A stretch of 43,256 bases of DNA from positions 1-43,256 of the forward strand of contig JAKMEB010000054.1 of the NCBI GenBank assembly GCA_022426185.1. The letters run 5' to 3'. Origin of the DNA: Schleiferiaceae bacterium. GTDB taxonomy: Bacteria > Bacteroidota > Bacteroidia > Flavobacteriales > Schleiferiaceae. The position numbers and the translations under genes are program-made. This document shows, one piece after another, positions 27,593-35,201 of this stretch (within the stretch, counting starts at the first letter, position 1; the number at the start of each line of letters is the position of its first letter). The notes under the pieces are model-generated. The model searched no databases, was not told the origin of the DNA, and saw nothing but the letters and a program-made list of their open reading frames with translations.

Positions 27593-28466
27593 AGGCGTTG
27601 TCTTTAGTAGTGTGCACAATTAAGACGTCCGAAGGCAGATCGGCCAGTATGTATTCTAAGTCGTGTTTGAAAATGCGGTCGAGCAAACCCAGCTTTGTAT
27701 CTGGTGAATTCACAACCAACAGATCTGCTCTTTTTGCTTTTGCGTAATGGGCAATGGTATACCCTCGCTTTCCAAAGACATGTTGCTCTTTAATATCAAG
27801 ATGTACTGGAACCTCACAGCTTTGAAGCATTTTTTCAATACGACTGTGCTGTTCGCGTTCTATTTGTTTTCTTTTGCGCTCACTGTTCAGTTGACTCTTA
27901 TCGTCATCTGGTTTAATCAATGATTTTTCACTCAATTCATCCACGACAAACAGTTCTTTACTGCCCAATTTTGATCCGAGCCATAAGGACGTACGAATGG
28001 TATCTAATGTCTTAGGGTGATCTAAACCGTTGACCACTATACGTTCACAGGGCATGCCTTCCACGCGACTGTGCGTTAATAATAGTAAGCTCACCTTAGC
28101 CTTACGGCATACATCGCGAGCAATACTTACAGTAAACACTTTGAACATGTTCTCTCGAACCAAAGCGCCTAAAGCCAGAAGATCAATGCTGTTGTCTTGA
28201 CAAAGCAAGCGTAATTCTTCCTTTGGGTCACCTTCCTTACATACCAATTCCACCTTCGTCTTAGGTATGCCCAGTTCTGCCAAAAATCCCGTGTAGGTGG
28301 TCTCACAACGCTCTGTCCATTCACCAATATGAAACACATACATCTGCGCCTCACAACGCTGTGCGATGCGATAGACTTCTGCTAAGTTTGCCTTTGCCAT
28401 GGGGGAAAAGCCCATAGCCGTAGCAATTCTTTTAAAGGTTACTGGGGGTGCAACTGGTTTTGTCAT
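27585..28466 (-). CDS. Tandem universal stress protein (UspA family)
   Basis: The protein has two Usp domains, about residues 8-140 and 150-287, with conserved ATMGFSP, IDLLALGALVRE, and ADLLVVNSP / DVLIVHTTK segments. Usp proteins bind ATP or other nucleotides and help cells through starvation and energy stress. I choose the ATG at 28466 because it makes a four-base ATGA overlap with the upstream lipoprotein stop, matching other pairs in this operon; an ATG at 28490 is also in frame. It is followed by SulP with an eight-base overlap, suggesting the stress protein and the anion transporter are co-translated and may interact; Usp-transporter pairs are known. Confidence 0.9.
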   Translation of the reverse strand: MTKPVAPPVTFKRIATAMGFSPMAKANLAEVYRIAQRCEAQMYVFHIGEWTERCETTYTGFLAELGIPKTKVELVCKEGDPKEELRLLCQDNSIDLLALGALVRENMFKVFTVSIARDVCRKAKVSLLLLTHSRVEGMPCERIVVNGLDHPKTLDTIRTSLWLGSKLGSKELFVVDELSEKSLIKPDDDKSQLNSERKRKQIEREQHSRIEKMLQSCEVPVHLDIKEQHVFGKRGYTIAHYAKAKRADLLVVNSPDTKLGLLDRIFKHDLEYILADLPSDVLIVHTTKDNAYE

Positions 28467-29536
28467 CGTACGTTCAGTAGTTGTTTCCATTCATTTAACG
28501 CTTTCTCAGTCCCTAGAAATACACGACCGATTCGACCCTTAGGGCCAGAAGTGAAAACGTGTTTTCCGCTGTACGCAAGGCTGTGCATGGCAGTAGTATC
28601 CAATTCATGTAAAACAGAATCGGCGTAATACATACCGGCGGTACCGGTAAAATACACATTCTGTCCTGCACTTACCACATCCGAACAATACGGAAGGTCT
28701 TTAAACTTTTCAGCACCTGAATAGTAGGCGCTTTCAGGGTTGTACTCTAGCGCATTACCCAATGCGGCAGTATCGAAGAGGTAATCACCTCCAACAATGA
28801 TGTAATGACCGTCGTGCCAGTCGTGAGCGAATGCACCTTGACTGGGAAGTCCTTGAGGCAACTCCAGCCACTTTGCCGCCCAAGTTTCTCCCCCATCTGC
28901 GGACGTATGTATGCGAGATACCGTACCTCCGGTCACCATGCTCAGCGTTGAATTCTTGAAAAGAATAGAAGATCCACTTGCAGCAAAAGCCGCTTCACCA
29001 TCAATAGCGGAAGGTCCAGCGATTTCAGTCCAATTTAGGCCGCCATCCACTGTCTTTAGGAGCTTAAAACGTCCATCTACAGGATCTCCAAAAACCCAAC
29101 CCAAGGTATCGTTTGCAAAGGTGATGCCGTCTAGGAATGTGGATTGTGCGGTATCTGTGAATACGCGCGTCCAATTCGTGCCACGATCTTCAGTAAAGTA
29201 AATGTAGGATGGTGCGCCGGCGCTCACCGCGACGAAGCGCGAATGGTTATGCGCCCAAATGCTGCGGAACTGACTCTCTGGTGCTCCTGGTAGTTGCGAA
29301 AATTCCCAATGGATCCCTTCATCTAGACTGTAACCAAAACTACCTTTTGAACCGCCTACAACTACCACACTATCGTGGACTGCGTGTAAGCCCCGGAAAC
29401 TGTACTCCTCGCCTGCATCGTATAGTGGAATTAAAAGTGGTCCTACGATTTGCTCCGGTTTATTGCAGCTCAAGGTACACAACGCAAAAAGTGCTGTACA
29501 CAGAATCAAACTTATACCTCTATGTCGATCAAACAT
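28463..29536 (-). CDS. Lipoprotein with Ycf48/BNR-like beta-propeller
   Basis: The product (357 residues from ATG 29536; an upstream ATG at 29557 would add seven) starts with a lipoprotein signal: LILCTALFALCTLSC with the lipid-bearing Cys. The rest is a repeat-rich beta-propeller of the Ycf48/sialidase (BNR-like) type, shown by repeated segments such as FGYSLDEGIHWEFS, YFTEDRGTNWTRV, LKTVDGGLNWTEI and IHTSADGGETW. Ycf48 is a photosystem II assembly factor in phototrophs; in heterotrophic Bacteroidota its relatives are mostly uncharacterised lipoproteins. No catalytic residues were recognised. It sits between the MBOAT gene and Usp with a four-base overlap to Usp, so it is probably made with the envelope module and held at a membrane leaflet. 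Confidence 0.85.
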   Translation of the reverse strand: MFDRHRGISLILCTALFALCTLSCNKPEQIVGPLLIPLYDAGEEYSFRGLHAVHDSVVVVGGSKGSFGYSLDEGIHWEFSQLPGAPESQFRSIWAHNHSRFVAVSAGAPSYIYFTEDRGTNWTRVFTDTAQSTFLDGITFANDTLGWVFGDPVDGRFKLLKTVDGGLNWTEIAGPSAIDGEAAFAASGSSILFKNSTLSMVTGGTVSRIHTSADGGETWAAKWLELPQGLPSQGAFAHDWHDGHYIIVGGDYLFDTAALGNALEYNPESAYYSGAEKFKDLPYCSDVVSAGQNVYFTGTAGMYYADSVLHELDTTAMHSLAYSGKHVFTSGPKGRIGRVFLGTEKALNEWKQLLNVR

Positions 29537-29572
29537 GCATCCGAAGCTTTCTCTCAATATAAGCAGCAGCCG

Positions 29573-31237
29573 CTAAAAAGCAAAGTAAATAAAGGGCTGA
29601 ACCTCAGCACTAAGAATTTGGTAAATGACTAGGGTTGCGGAAAGGGTGAGCAGGAACAGCGCCCAGACCGGCGCAGTGCTTACCGCAATGCGAAGACGGG
29701 CCTTGTGCGCACTGGGTATCCAATGAATGCAATAGCCCAATACGAGAACCGTGAAATACTTCCAATTTCCAGCCAGCACACCACCAACGGTAGACCAGCC
29801 AAATTCGTTTGGAATTTTCGCAAGGATTTGAATGGCTCCATCCCACGTTGGAGAACGGAACCAAGCACGTGTGAATGTGATAAAAACGAGCGTGATTATT
29901 AAGCCTATTGCACGGTTGTACCACCGTGATTTATCTGCCCAAGGTGAAATTTTCTTCCAATTTTTATAAATGACTAATCCGACACCATTTAAGGTTCCCC
30001 AAGTCACGAAATTCCAAGAGGAACCGTGCCAAAGACCACCCAATACCATGGTTAGCATTAGATTGATGTTGGTATTGACCCAGCGTTCAGCGGTAGTGCT
30101 GTAGCGCATAAGTAAGTAGCCACCGGCAAAAAGCAAACCCAGCAAAACAGACAATAGCGGTCGATCGACTACTAAGGCAATCATGACTAAAAAGGTAAAT
30201 ACAATAACATAGGATGCCATAGAACCCGTACGATTTCCTCCTAAGGGGATGTACAAATAATCGCGCAACCAAGTAGAGAGTGAAAGGTGCCATCGACGCC
30301 AGAATTCTGCAACTGACGAAGCTTTATAAGGACTGTTAAAGTTCTTAGGTAAGGTGAATCCTAAAAGCATCGCAATACCTATGGCTACATCCGTGTAGCC
30401 TGAGAAATCGGCATACACTTGCATGGAGTACCCAAAGAGTGCGCTCATAGTCTCGAATCCACTGTAGAGTTGTGGGTTGTCAAAGACTCGATCAATGAAT
30501 TGGACAGCCAGATAGTCCGCGAGCACCAATTTCTTGAGTAACCCGTTTAAGATCCAGAAAATGGCCAAACCGGCGCGCTCCTTGGTTAGGGAATACGGCT
30601 GGTAGAGCTGTGGAATAAATTCGGAGGCCCGTACAATGGGACCGGCAACCAATTGCGGAAAGAAGCTGACGTAAAAACCAAAATCGAAAATATTTTTGAC
30701 CGGCTTTACATGACCCCTATAAATGTCAACACTATAGGAGATGGTTTGAAAAGTAAAGAAGGATATTCCCACAGGCAAAAGAATGCGGTCAAAGACGAAA
30801 TTGGTCCCTACTGCTTCATTGGTCCATAATGCAAACTGATTGATGACCTCCATTTCAATCCCGGTAAGCTCTTGAAGGAAATCTGCAACAAAGTAGGCGT
30901 ACTTAAAATACCCAAGCACAAAAAGATTGATTACAACGCTCAGTGCTACTAAGGTTTGGCGTTGCCAACGCACCTTATTTTTGAACAAAGCCCAACCAAT
31001 GCCATAATCTACGGTAGTGGAGAACAGCAAAATGATGAAGTAAAAACCACTGGTCTTGTAGTAGAAAAATAATGATACCGCAAAAAGAAAGAGGTTGCGA
31101 CGGGCTGTTTGCTTATAAACAAGACTGTAACCTCCTAGGACCAAAGCAAAGAATACCCAGAAGTAACGCTGCGTAAATAGCAACGGACTGTCCTGCTGAT
31201 AGGTAAGCCACTCTACTATGTTCCACTTGTCCATCAT
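29573..31237 (-). CDS. MBOAT family O-acyltransferase (AlgI/PatA-like)
   Basis: The 554-residue membrane protein has about 11 helices and MBOAT signatures: the DFSGYTDVAIGIAMLLGF segment, the EFWRRWHLSLSTWLRDYLYIPLGGNR region and the invariant His in LGGLWHGSSWNF near residue 404. AlgI, PatA and DltB-like members use acetyl or other acyl donors in the cytoplasm and pass the group across the inner membrane to polysaccharides, teichoic acids or peptidoglycan. It is encoded directly after two SGNH genes, the usual companion of AlgI/PatA. ATG 31237 overlaps the SGNH stop by four bases. The acceptor is unknown. I favour peptidoglycan because a LysM protein heads the operon, but polysaccharide remains possible. 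Confidence 0.93.
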   Translation of the reverse strand: MMDKWNIVEWLTYQQDSPLLFTQRYFWVFFALVLGGYSLVYKQTARRNLFLFAVSLFFYYKTSGFYFIILLFSTTVDYGIGWALFKNKVRWQRQTLVALSVVINLFVLGYFKYAYFVADFLQELTGIEMEVINQFALWTNEAVGTNFVFDRILLPVGISFFTFQTISYSVDIYRGHVKPVKNIFDFGFYVSFFPQLVAGPIVRASEFIPQLYQPYSLTKERAGLAIFWILNGLLKKLVLADYLAVQFIDRVFDNPQLYSGFETMSALFGYSMQVYADFSGYTDVAIGIAMLLGFTLPKNFNSPYKASSVAEFWRRWHLSLSTWLRDYLYIPLGGNRTGSMASYVIVFTFLVMIALVVDRPLLSVLLGLLFAGGYLLMRYSTTAERWVNTNINLMLTMVLGGLWHGSSWNFVTWGTLNGVGLVIYKNWKKISPWADKSRWYNRAIGLIITLVFITFTRAWFRSPTWDGAIQILAKIPNEFGWSTVGGVLAGNWKYFTVLVLGYCIHWIPSAHKARLRIAVSTAPVWALFLLTLSATLVIYQILSAEVQPFIYFAF

Positions 31238-32469
31238 TTGACAAGTGCTTTTAGATGATCCTCATAGGCCTCCCAAAAAGCCCAGAAAAGGAGATCAGAA
31301 TTTAATCGGTATCCTGCCCTTGTGAAATGAATTTTGTCCGATTTCGCTAATCCTTGTTCCTCCCAAAGTGCAATACTGTTTAAACCGCCCATAACCCCAA
31401 AGAGATCCCACAGTACAGCATCGTGTTCTTTACTTAATTGCTCCATGACACGGACCACATCCAAAGCATGTTTGTTTGGAGTACGGCGTTTGTAATAGCT
31501 GTCATTGTTGGTCATAAAAATGAAGGCACAATCTGGATTGATGGTACGAAACCAATCTACCAATGTATCGTATCTGGCCTTGTATTCTTCCGGATGCCAC
31601 TCTCGATCTGGTTTATATGCATCATTGATGCCCAGTCCAAAAATGACCAGATCAGGTGCAACATAAGCCCCCTGCTCCATGAAATTCTCACTACGCAAGA
31701 AAGATTTGGTTGCAGCCCCATTCACTCCAAGTGCGTGGTAGACCAGGCTTGGTTCATCACGTACCATCTGAATGCCTTGCAAAGTATACTGAGCCCCTCC
31801 AGTCTGTGGCGCCTCAAAACTAACCGCAACAGAATCTACCAATGCATTAAAAAACCATTGGCGCACACCTGCAACCGTATCCACGTGCGTACTATCCGGA
31901 GCAGGGGTACAAACGGGCACCATCGTATTGCTTTTGAAATGTTCAAAAACACGGAGCTCCTTAAAGGCATACGCTTTGCCTGGACCGCTAAAACTTTGCA
32001 ATACAAAACCGGCACTAGTATCGCGAGTGATCGCATCGATACCGCTAAAACCCCACGGACAGTTGTTCCGCGGTATGGAGTTTCTACACCCCTCCCAAGT
32101 CCCTATTTTCTTCACATAAATATTGCCGGGCATGTTCGTGTTCGCCAAGCGATGTGGGAAAAAGAAACCGCGCTCTACATTTAATTCTGGTGCCAACTGG
32201 GCCAAATTTTTACGCATCGTATGACTTAGTGTACCGCCTTGCACGTGCGAACCACCCATATGCACCACATTTACTTTCCCTTCTCCTTCAAAAATTGTGC
32301 GGTCCAATTTTTCAAAAAAATGCTCCAAGGCATCTTCTGACCCAAAAAACTGCAAAGACTGCTTCGAGGTATCTAAAAAAGGATATTTCAACGCAAGGGT
32401 ATTAAGCGACTCTTGACCGTGAAGACCTACAACAAATACGATAAAAAATACGGTGAGTTTTTGCTTCAT
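31234..32469 (-). CDS. Periplasmic SGNH-hydrolase-like protein (1), companion of MBOAT
   Basis: The 411-residue product has a signal peptide (KLTVFFIVFVVGLHG then Q). SGNH features are visible: Ser74 in HMGGSHVQGG (block I), the GIND motif in FGLGINDAYK, and Asp378/His381 in SDKIHFT (block V). The GDS motif is altered to GGS. SGNH enzymes act as O-acetylesterases or, next to MBOAT proteins as in AlgX/AlgJ and PatB, as acetyltransferases that put the acyl group on a glycan. A DLFGVMGGLNS stretch before block V is shared with its upstream neighbour, so the two are paralogues. It overlaps both neighbours by four bases. Confidence 0.85.
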   Translation of the reverse strand: MKQKLTVFFIVFVVGLHGQESLNTLALKYPFLDTSKQSLQFFGSEDALEHFFEKLDRTIFEGEGKVNVVHMGGSHVQGGTLSHTMRKNLAQLAPELNVERGFFFPHRLANTNMPGNIYVKKIGTWEGCRNSIPRNNCPWGFSGIDAITRDTSAGFVLQSFSGPGKAYAFKELRVFEHFKSNTMVPVCTPAPDSTHVDTVAGVRQWFFNALVDSVAVSFEAPQTGGAQYTLQGIQMVRDEPSLVYHALGVNGAATKSFLRSENFMEQGAYVAPDLVIFGLGINDAYKPDREWHPEEYKARYDTLVDWFRTINPDCAFIFMTNNDSYYKRRTPNKHALDVVRVMEQLSKEHDAVLWDLFGVMGGLNSIALWEEQGLAKSDKIHFTRAGYRLNSDLLFWAFWEAYEDHLKALVK

Positions 32470-34016
32470 TCTACGGGTACTGTTGCGGCACCTGTGCCTT
32501 GGTTCATTTGCTTGTAGTGTGCAGTTGAATCGATCAACCGTTGCGCCGGTGTTGGCACTGCCTGCATAAGTTCGGCGGCAATAACCGCATCGTACTGGTC
32601 TTCTAACGCCTTTAAGGCTTGAACCAGTGATGCACCTACTTTACTAGCGCCTTTGGGTGTGAAATGAATGTAGTCGCGCACGGCCAACGCAGGCGCTGCA
32701 TCCACCCAATCTACCATAGATCCCGAACCGCCCATAACATCGTATAAATCCCAAAACGCAATACCCCTAGCTAAGAGCTCATTACGCAACTGGTCTGTCA
32801 ATTCTTCCAGTAAAGGATAACTTTCAAAGGCCAATCCATTTTTTCGCGCCATATCTGACGGGCCTATGAATAGAAAGGCTGCTTTGGGATAAAGTCGCTT
32901 CAAGTAATCTGCTTGTCGGGCTAATGCACGGGCAAACCGGCCCACATGTGCCTCATCCTTCAAATAAGGCACTGCATTGCCGCCAAACTGCAAAATGATT
33001 AAATCATAAGCCTCTCTTTCTAGAGAAGCTTTGAATTGAGGCCCATTCATTTTTGTGAAAATCATTCCTGAAGCGCCGCGCATGGCTACGTTATCCGCAT
33101 GGAAACCAAAGGGACTTTCGAAACTGATGCCATACACACGAACTTGCTGTTGGGAACGAATGCGCAATGAAAATGCATCCTCAGTTGGGACATCAAGGGC
33201 CAGCGTCCACTCCCCGGCTGGGAATACACGCGTAGAATAAACAGAATCGGCCACGAGCAGCTGGACCACGGAAGGTGCATTCCCCTCTAAGTGTATTTTT
33301 GCAGTGGTAAAGTTTCGAGCTCTACGAAATCCCCAATTCCTCTTTTTAAATGCAATGCTTCCTGAATATTGACCGCTATCGTTGGGCTCCACTAATGTAA
33401 ACGAACCTAAATGCCCATATTTCATATCCGAAAAGACGGTATCACGACGGCCAAACACCGTCTTACGTGTCAAACCTTCAGCATCCTGAAAAGCAAGCGA
33501 TGAAGGAGCCACGAGCGGCTGAAGTGCTGCATAACCAAAACCCGTTCCGCCATAGCGACGTTGATAGGCATCTCGCAACTGCATAGTAATGCGATCCCCT
33601 TCTAACTGCGAATCACCAAAATGGAGTATTCGAACACGCGAATTGGAATTCGCTGAAAGACGCTTTAATGCTTCAAAGAAAGGCGAGAATGACTTGATAT
33701 CTACAAGTTGAATTGCAGTATCCAAAATGATCGGTTCCACTACAGGCAACAGCTCTGTTTCTTTAGAAAGTAACGGTGTTGCAAACGTATCCGTTTCTTC
33801 TATAAGGGCATCCAGAACAGCATTCTTGGGAGTCGTGAGTGTCGCTTTGGTGGAGTCGTCTTCCTGCCACAGTACACCCAGCAATTCGCCTGGGGTATAG
33901 TAACCCAGCTCAAAGGGGCCAACCTGCGCTTTCTCTTTTGGGGAAAGGAAACTCAATCCCAGCATAATGCTGCCTAATGCAAAAAGAAATAAAAAGAAAT
34001 GTGCCGGTTTATTCAT
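32466..34016 (-). CDS. Membrane-anchored SGNH-hydrolase-like protein (2), paralogue of the next gene
   Basis: The 516-residue protein has an N-terminal hydrophobic segment (about 6-24, FFLFLFALGSIMLGLSFL) and a long acidic linker (about 50-115) before the SGNH core. Ser136 is in HFGDSQLEGD, Asn in FGGNAVPY, and Asp448/His451 in RDYIHFT. The block before it, FWDLYDVMGGSGSMVDW, mirrors DLFGVMGGLNS in the downstream paralogue, which shows common ancestry. The hydrophobic N-terminus with no obvious cleavage site suggests tethering to the inner membrane, so the active site would face the periplasm close to the MBOAT protein. The C-terminus has a polar tail. I infer that one of the pair transfers and the other transfers or removes acyl groups. 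Confidence 0.85.
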   Translation of the reverse strand: MNKPAHFFLFLFALGSIMLGLSFLSPKEKAQVGPFELGYYTPGELLGVLWQEDDSTKATLTTPKNAVLDALIEETDTFATPLLSKETELLPVVEPIILDTAIQLVDIKSFSPFFEALKRLSANSNSRVRILHFGDSQLEGDRITMQLRDAYQRRYGGTGFGYAALQPLVAPSSLAFQDAEGLTRKTVFGRRDTVFSDMKYGHLGSFTLVEPNDSGQYSGSIAFKKRNWGFRRARNFTTAKIHLEGNAPSVVQLLVADSVYSTRVFPAGEWTLALDVPTEDAFSLRIRSQQQVRVYGISFESPFGFHADNVAMRGASGMIFTKMNGPQFKASLEREAYDLIILQFGGNAVPYLKDEAHVGRFARALARQADYLKRLYPKAAFLFIGPSDMARKNGLAFESYPLLEELTDQLRNELLARGIAFWDLYDVMGGSGSMVDWVDAAPALAVRDYIHFTPKGASKVGASLVQALKALEDQYDAVIAAELMQAVPTPAQRLIDSTAHYKQMNQGTGAATVPVE

Positions 34017-34019
34017 GCC

Positions 34020-35060
34020 CTACAGGGTACTAGGGTATTTATCTGGAGAATAATCCGTAATGGTTTGGGTATTGATTTTGAGGCGGTCTCCTGCTTTGAT
34101 TAATTCATCAACTTTATTCCAAGTCTTGATATTATCAGCACTGACACCGGGAAATTTGTTGGCAATACCCCATAAGGTATCTCCAGGTTTTACTTCATAG
34201 GATAGGTAATTGCCCGCAAGGGCTAACACTTCTTTATTGGGCGCCTGCGCTTCTGTTGCAGATGCGGTTTTTGGGGTTTCTTTCGGAGCTGATGCAGCAA
34301 TACGGGCCGATTCTTGTTTTTTCGAGGGCACCCATACGGTCAATTTTTGACCTGGATAAATGGTATTTCCTTTAATGCGGTTCCATTTCTGCAGGTCACT
34401 CACCTTCACCCCTAAAGTAGTACTGATGCGACCTAAATAATCGCCGGTACGAACCGTATAGGTAATGGCATCGTGCGTAGAAGGATCTGGCTGAAAGGAC
34501 AACACTTGCTTTTTACGCTTTTCGTATTGCGCTACAAGTCCTGCTTCATACTCCTGCTGTTCTTGAACCAAAGCGGTCCAATCTTCAGGAAGGGGTGACC
34601 ATTGCACTCCATAAAGGGCAGCTCCCTTCGGTAATACATCTCTATTTAAATGTGGATTAGCTGCTTCTAAAGCACGCAATTTTATCTGAGCTTCATCTGC
34701 TACCGCACTTAGCAATACGTTCCCAGGAGCCGCTGCAACGACAGCAATTAATGAAACCGCTACATCCTGCCCATAATACTGGCTCGCGGCTTGCTTTCCT
34801 TTCACAGGATCGAAACGTTCATCTACAAAATCGGTGATGGTAAGTCCCATTTTTACAGCTTGCACCCTAGTAAGTGCTGGAACCTCCGTTGACTGCCATC
34901 CTGCCGGCTCAAAAGTTGCTGGTGAACGAACCAACTCCCAATGGGTGTCTAAAGAAACTACCGTTGCAGTATCTGTTGCTGTTGAAGCCGCATGGAGGCC
35001 ATGGAAGCAACAAAGCAGAAATAAGAACAGATAAGAAGAAGAAGCAGTAGGTCGACGCAT
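34020..35060 (-). CDS. Two-LysM envelope protein resembling MltD without its catalytic half
   Basis: The 346-residue product, from ATG 35060, has a signal peptide (YLFLFLLCCFHGLHA). C-terminal LysM motifs lie near residues 208-254 (YTVRTGDYLGRIS, WNRIKGNTIYPGQKL) and about 292-335 (YEVKPGDTLWGIA). The N-terminal half carries GLTITDFVDERFDPVKGKQAASQYY-like and AAAPGNVLLSA segments that resemble the later part of MltD/Slt GH23 transglycosylases (VDERxDPxKAxxAA, AYNAGPGN). The catalytic Glu region that should precede them is absent, so I infer a non-catalytic peptidoglycan-binding relative. It heads the seven-gene operon; the SGNH gene begins three bases after its stop. A longer in-frame ATG exists at 35090 but would lie inside the promoter region. 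Confidence 0.83.
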   Translation of the reverse strand: MRRPTASSSYLFLFLLCCFHGLHAASTATDTATVVSLDTHWELVRSPATFEPAGWQSTEVPALTRVQAVKMGLTITDFVDERFDPVKGKQAASQYYGQDVAVSLIAVVAAAPGNVLLSAVADEAQIKLRALEAANPHLNRDVLPKGAALYGVQWSPLPEDWTALVQEQQEYEAGLVAQYEKRKKQVLSFQPDPSTHDAITYTVRTGDYLGRISTTLGVKVSDLQKWNRIKGNTIYPGQKLTVWVPSKKQESARIAASAPKETPKTASATEAQAPNKEVLALAGNYLSYEVKPGDTLWGIANKFPGVSADNIKTWNKVDELIKAGDRLKINTQTITDYSPDKYPSTL

Positions 35061-35065
35061 ATAAA

Positions 35066-35073
35066 CAAATATA
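35066..35073 (-). promoter_or_regulatory. -7 element TATATTTG for the seven-gene envelope operon
   Basis: The minus strand reads TATATTTG, an exact TAnnTTTG match, ending five bases before ATG 35060. The short distance suggests a leaderless or nearly leaderless first gene. Confidence 0.58.
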
Positions 35074-35201
35074 ACGTTTGCCTCAGCCAATTCCGTGGAT
35101 CAACGGACCAAGAAAATTGAAGTTTTCCTCATTGTTTTGTGAAAAACTCCGCATGCTAAACCAGCGAGGATCGATGCGTGCGTTTTATCGTAACTAATAA
35201 G

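Noticed and set aside
31438-32184. A 248-codon open frame on the plus strand
   Set aside because: It lies wholly opposite the SGNH gene, which has clear family motifs and fits the operon overlaps; the plus-strand translation resembles no protein family.
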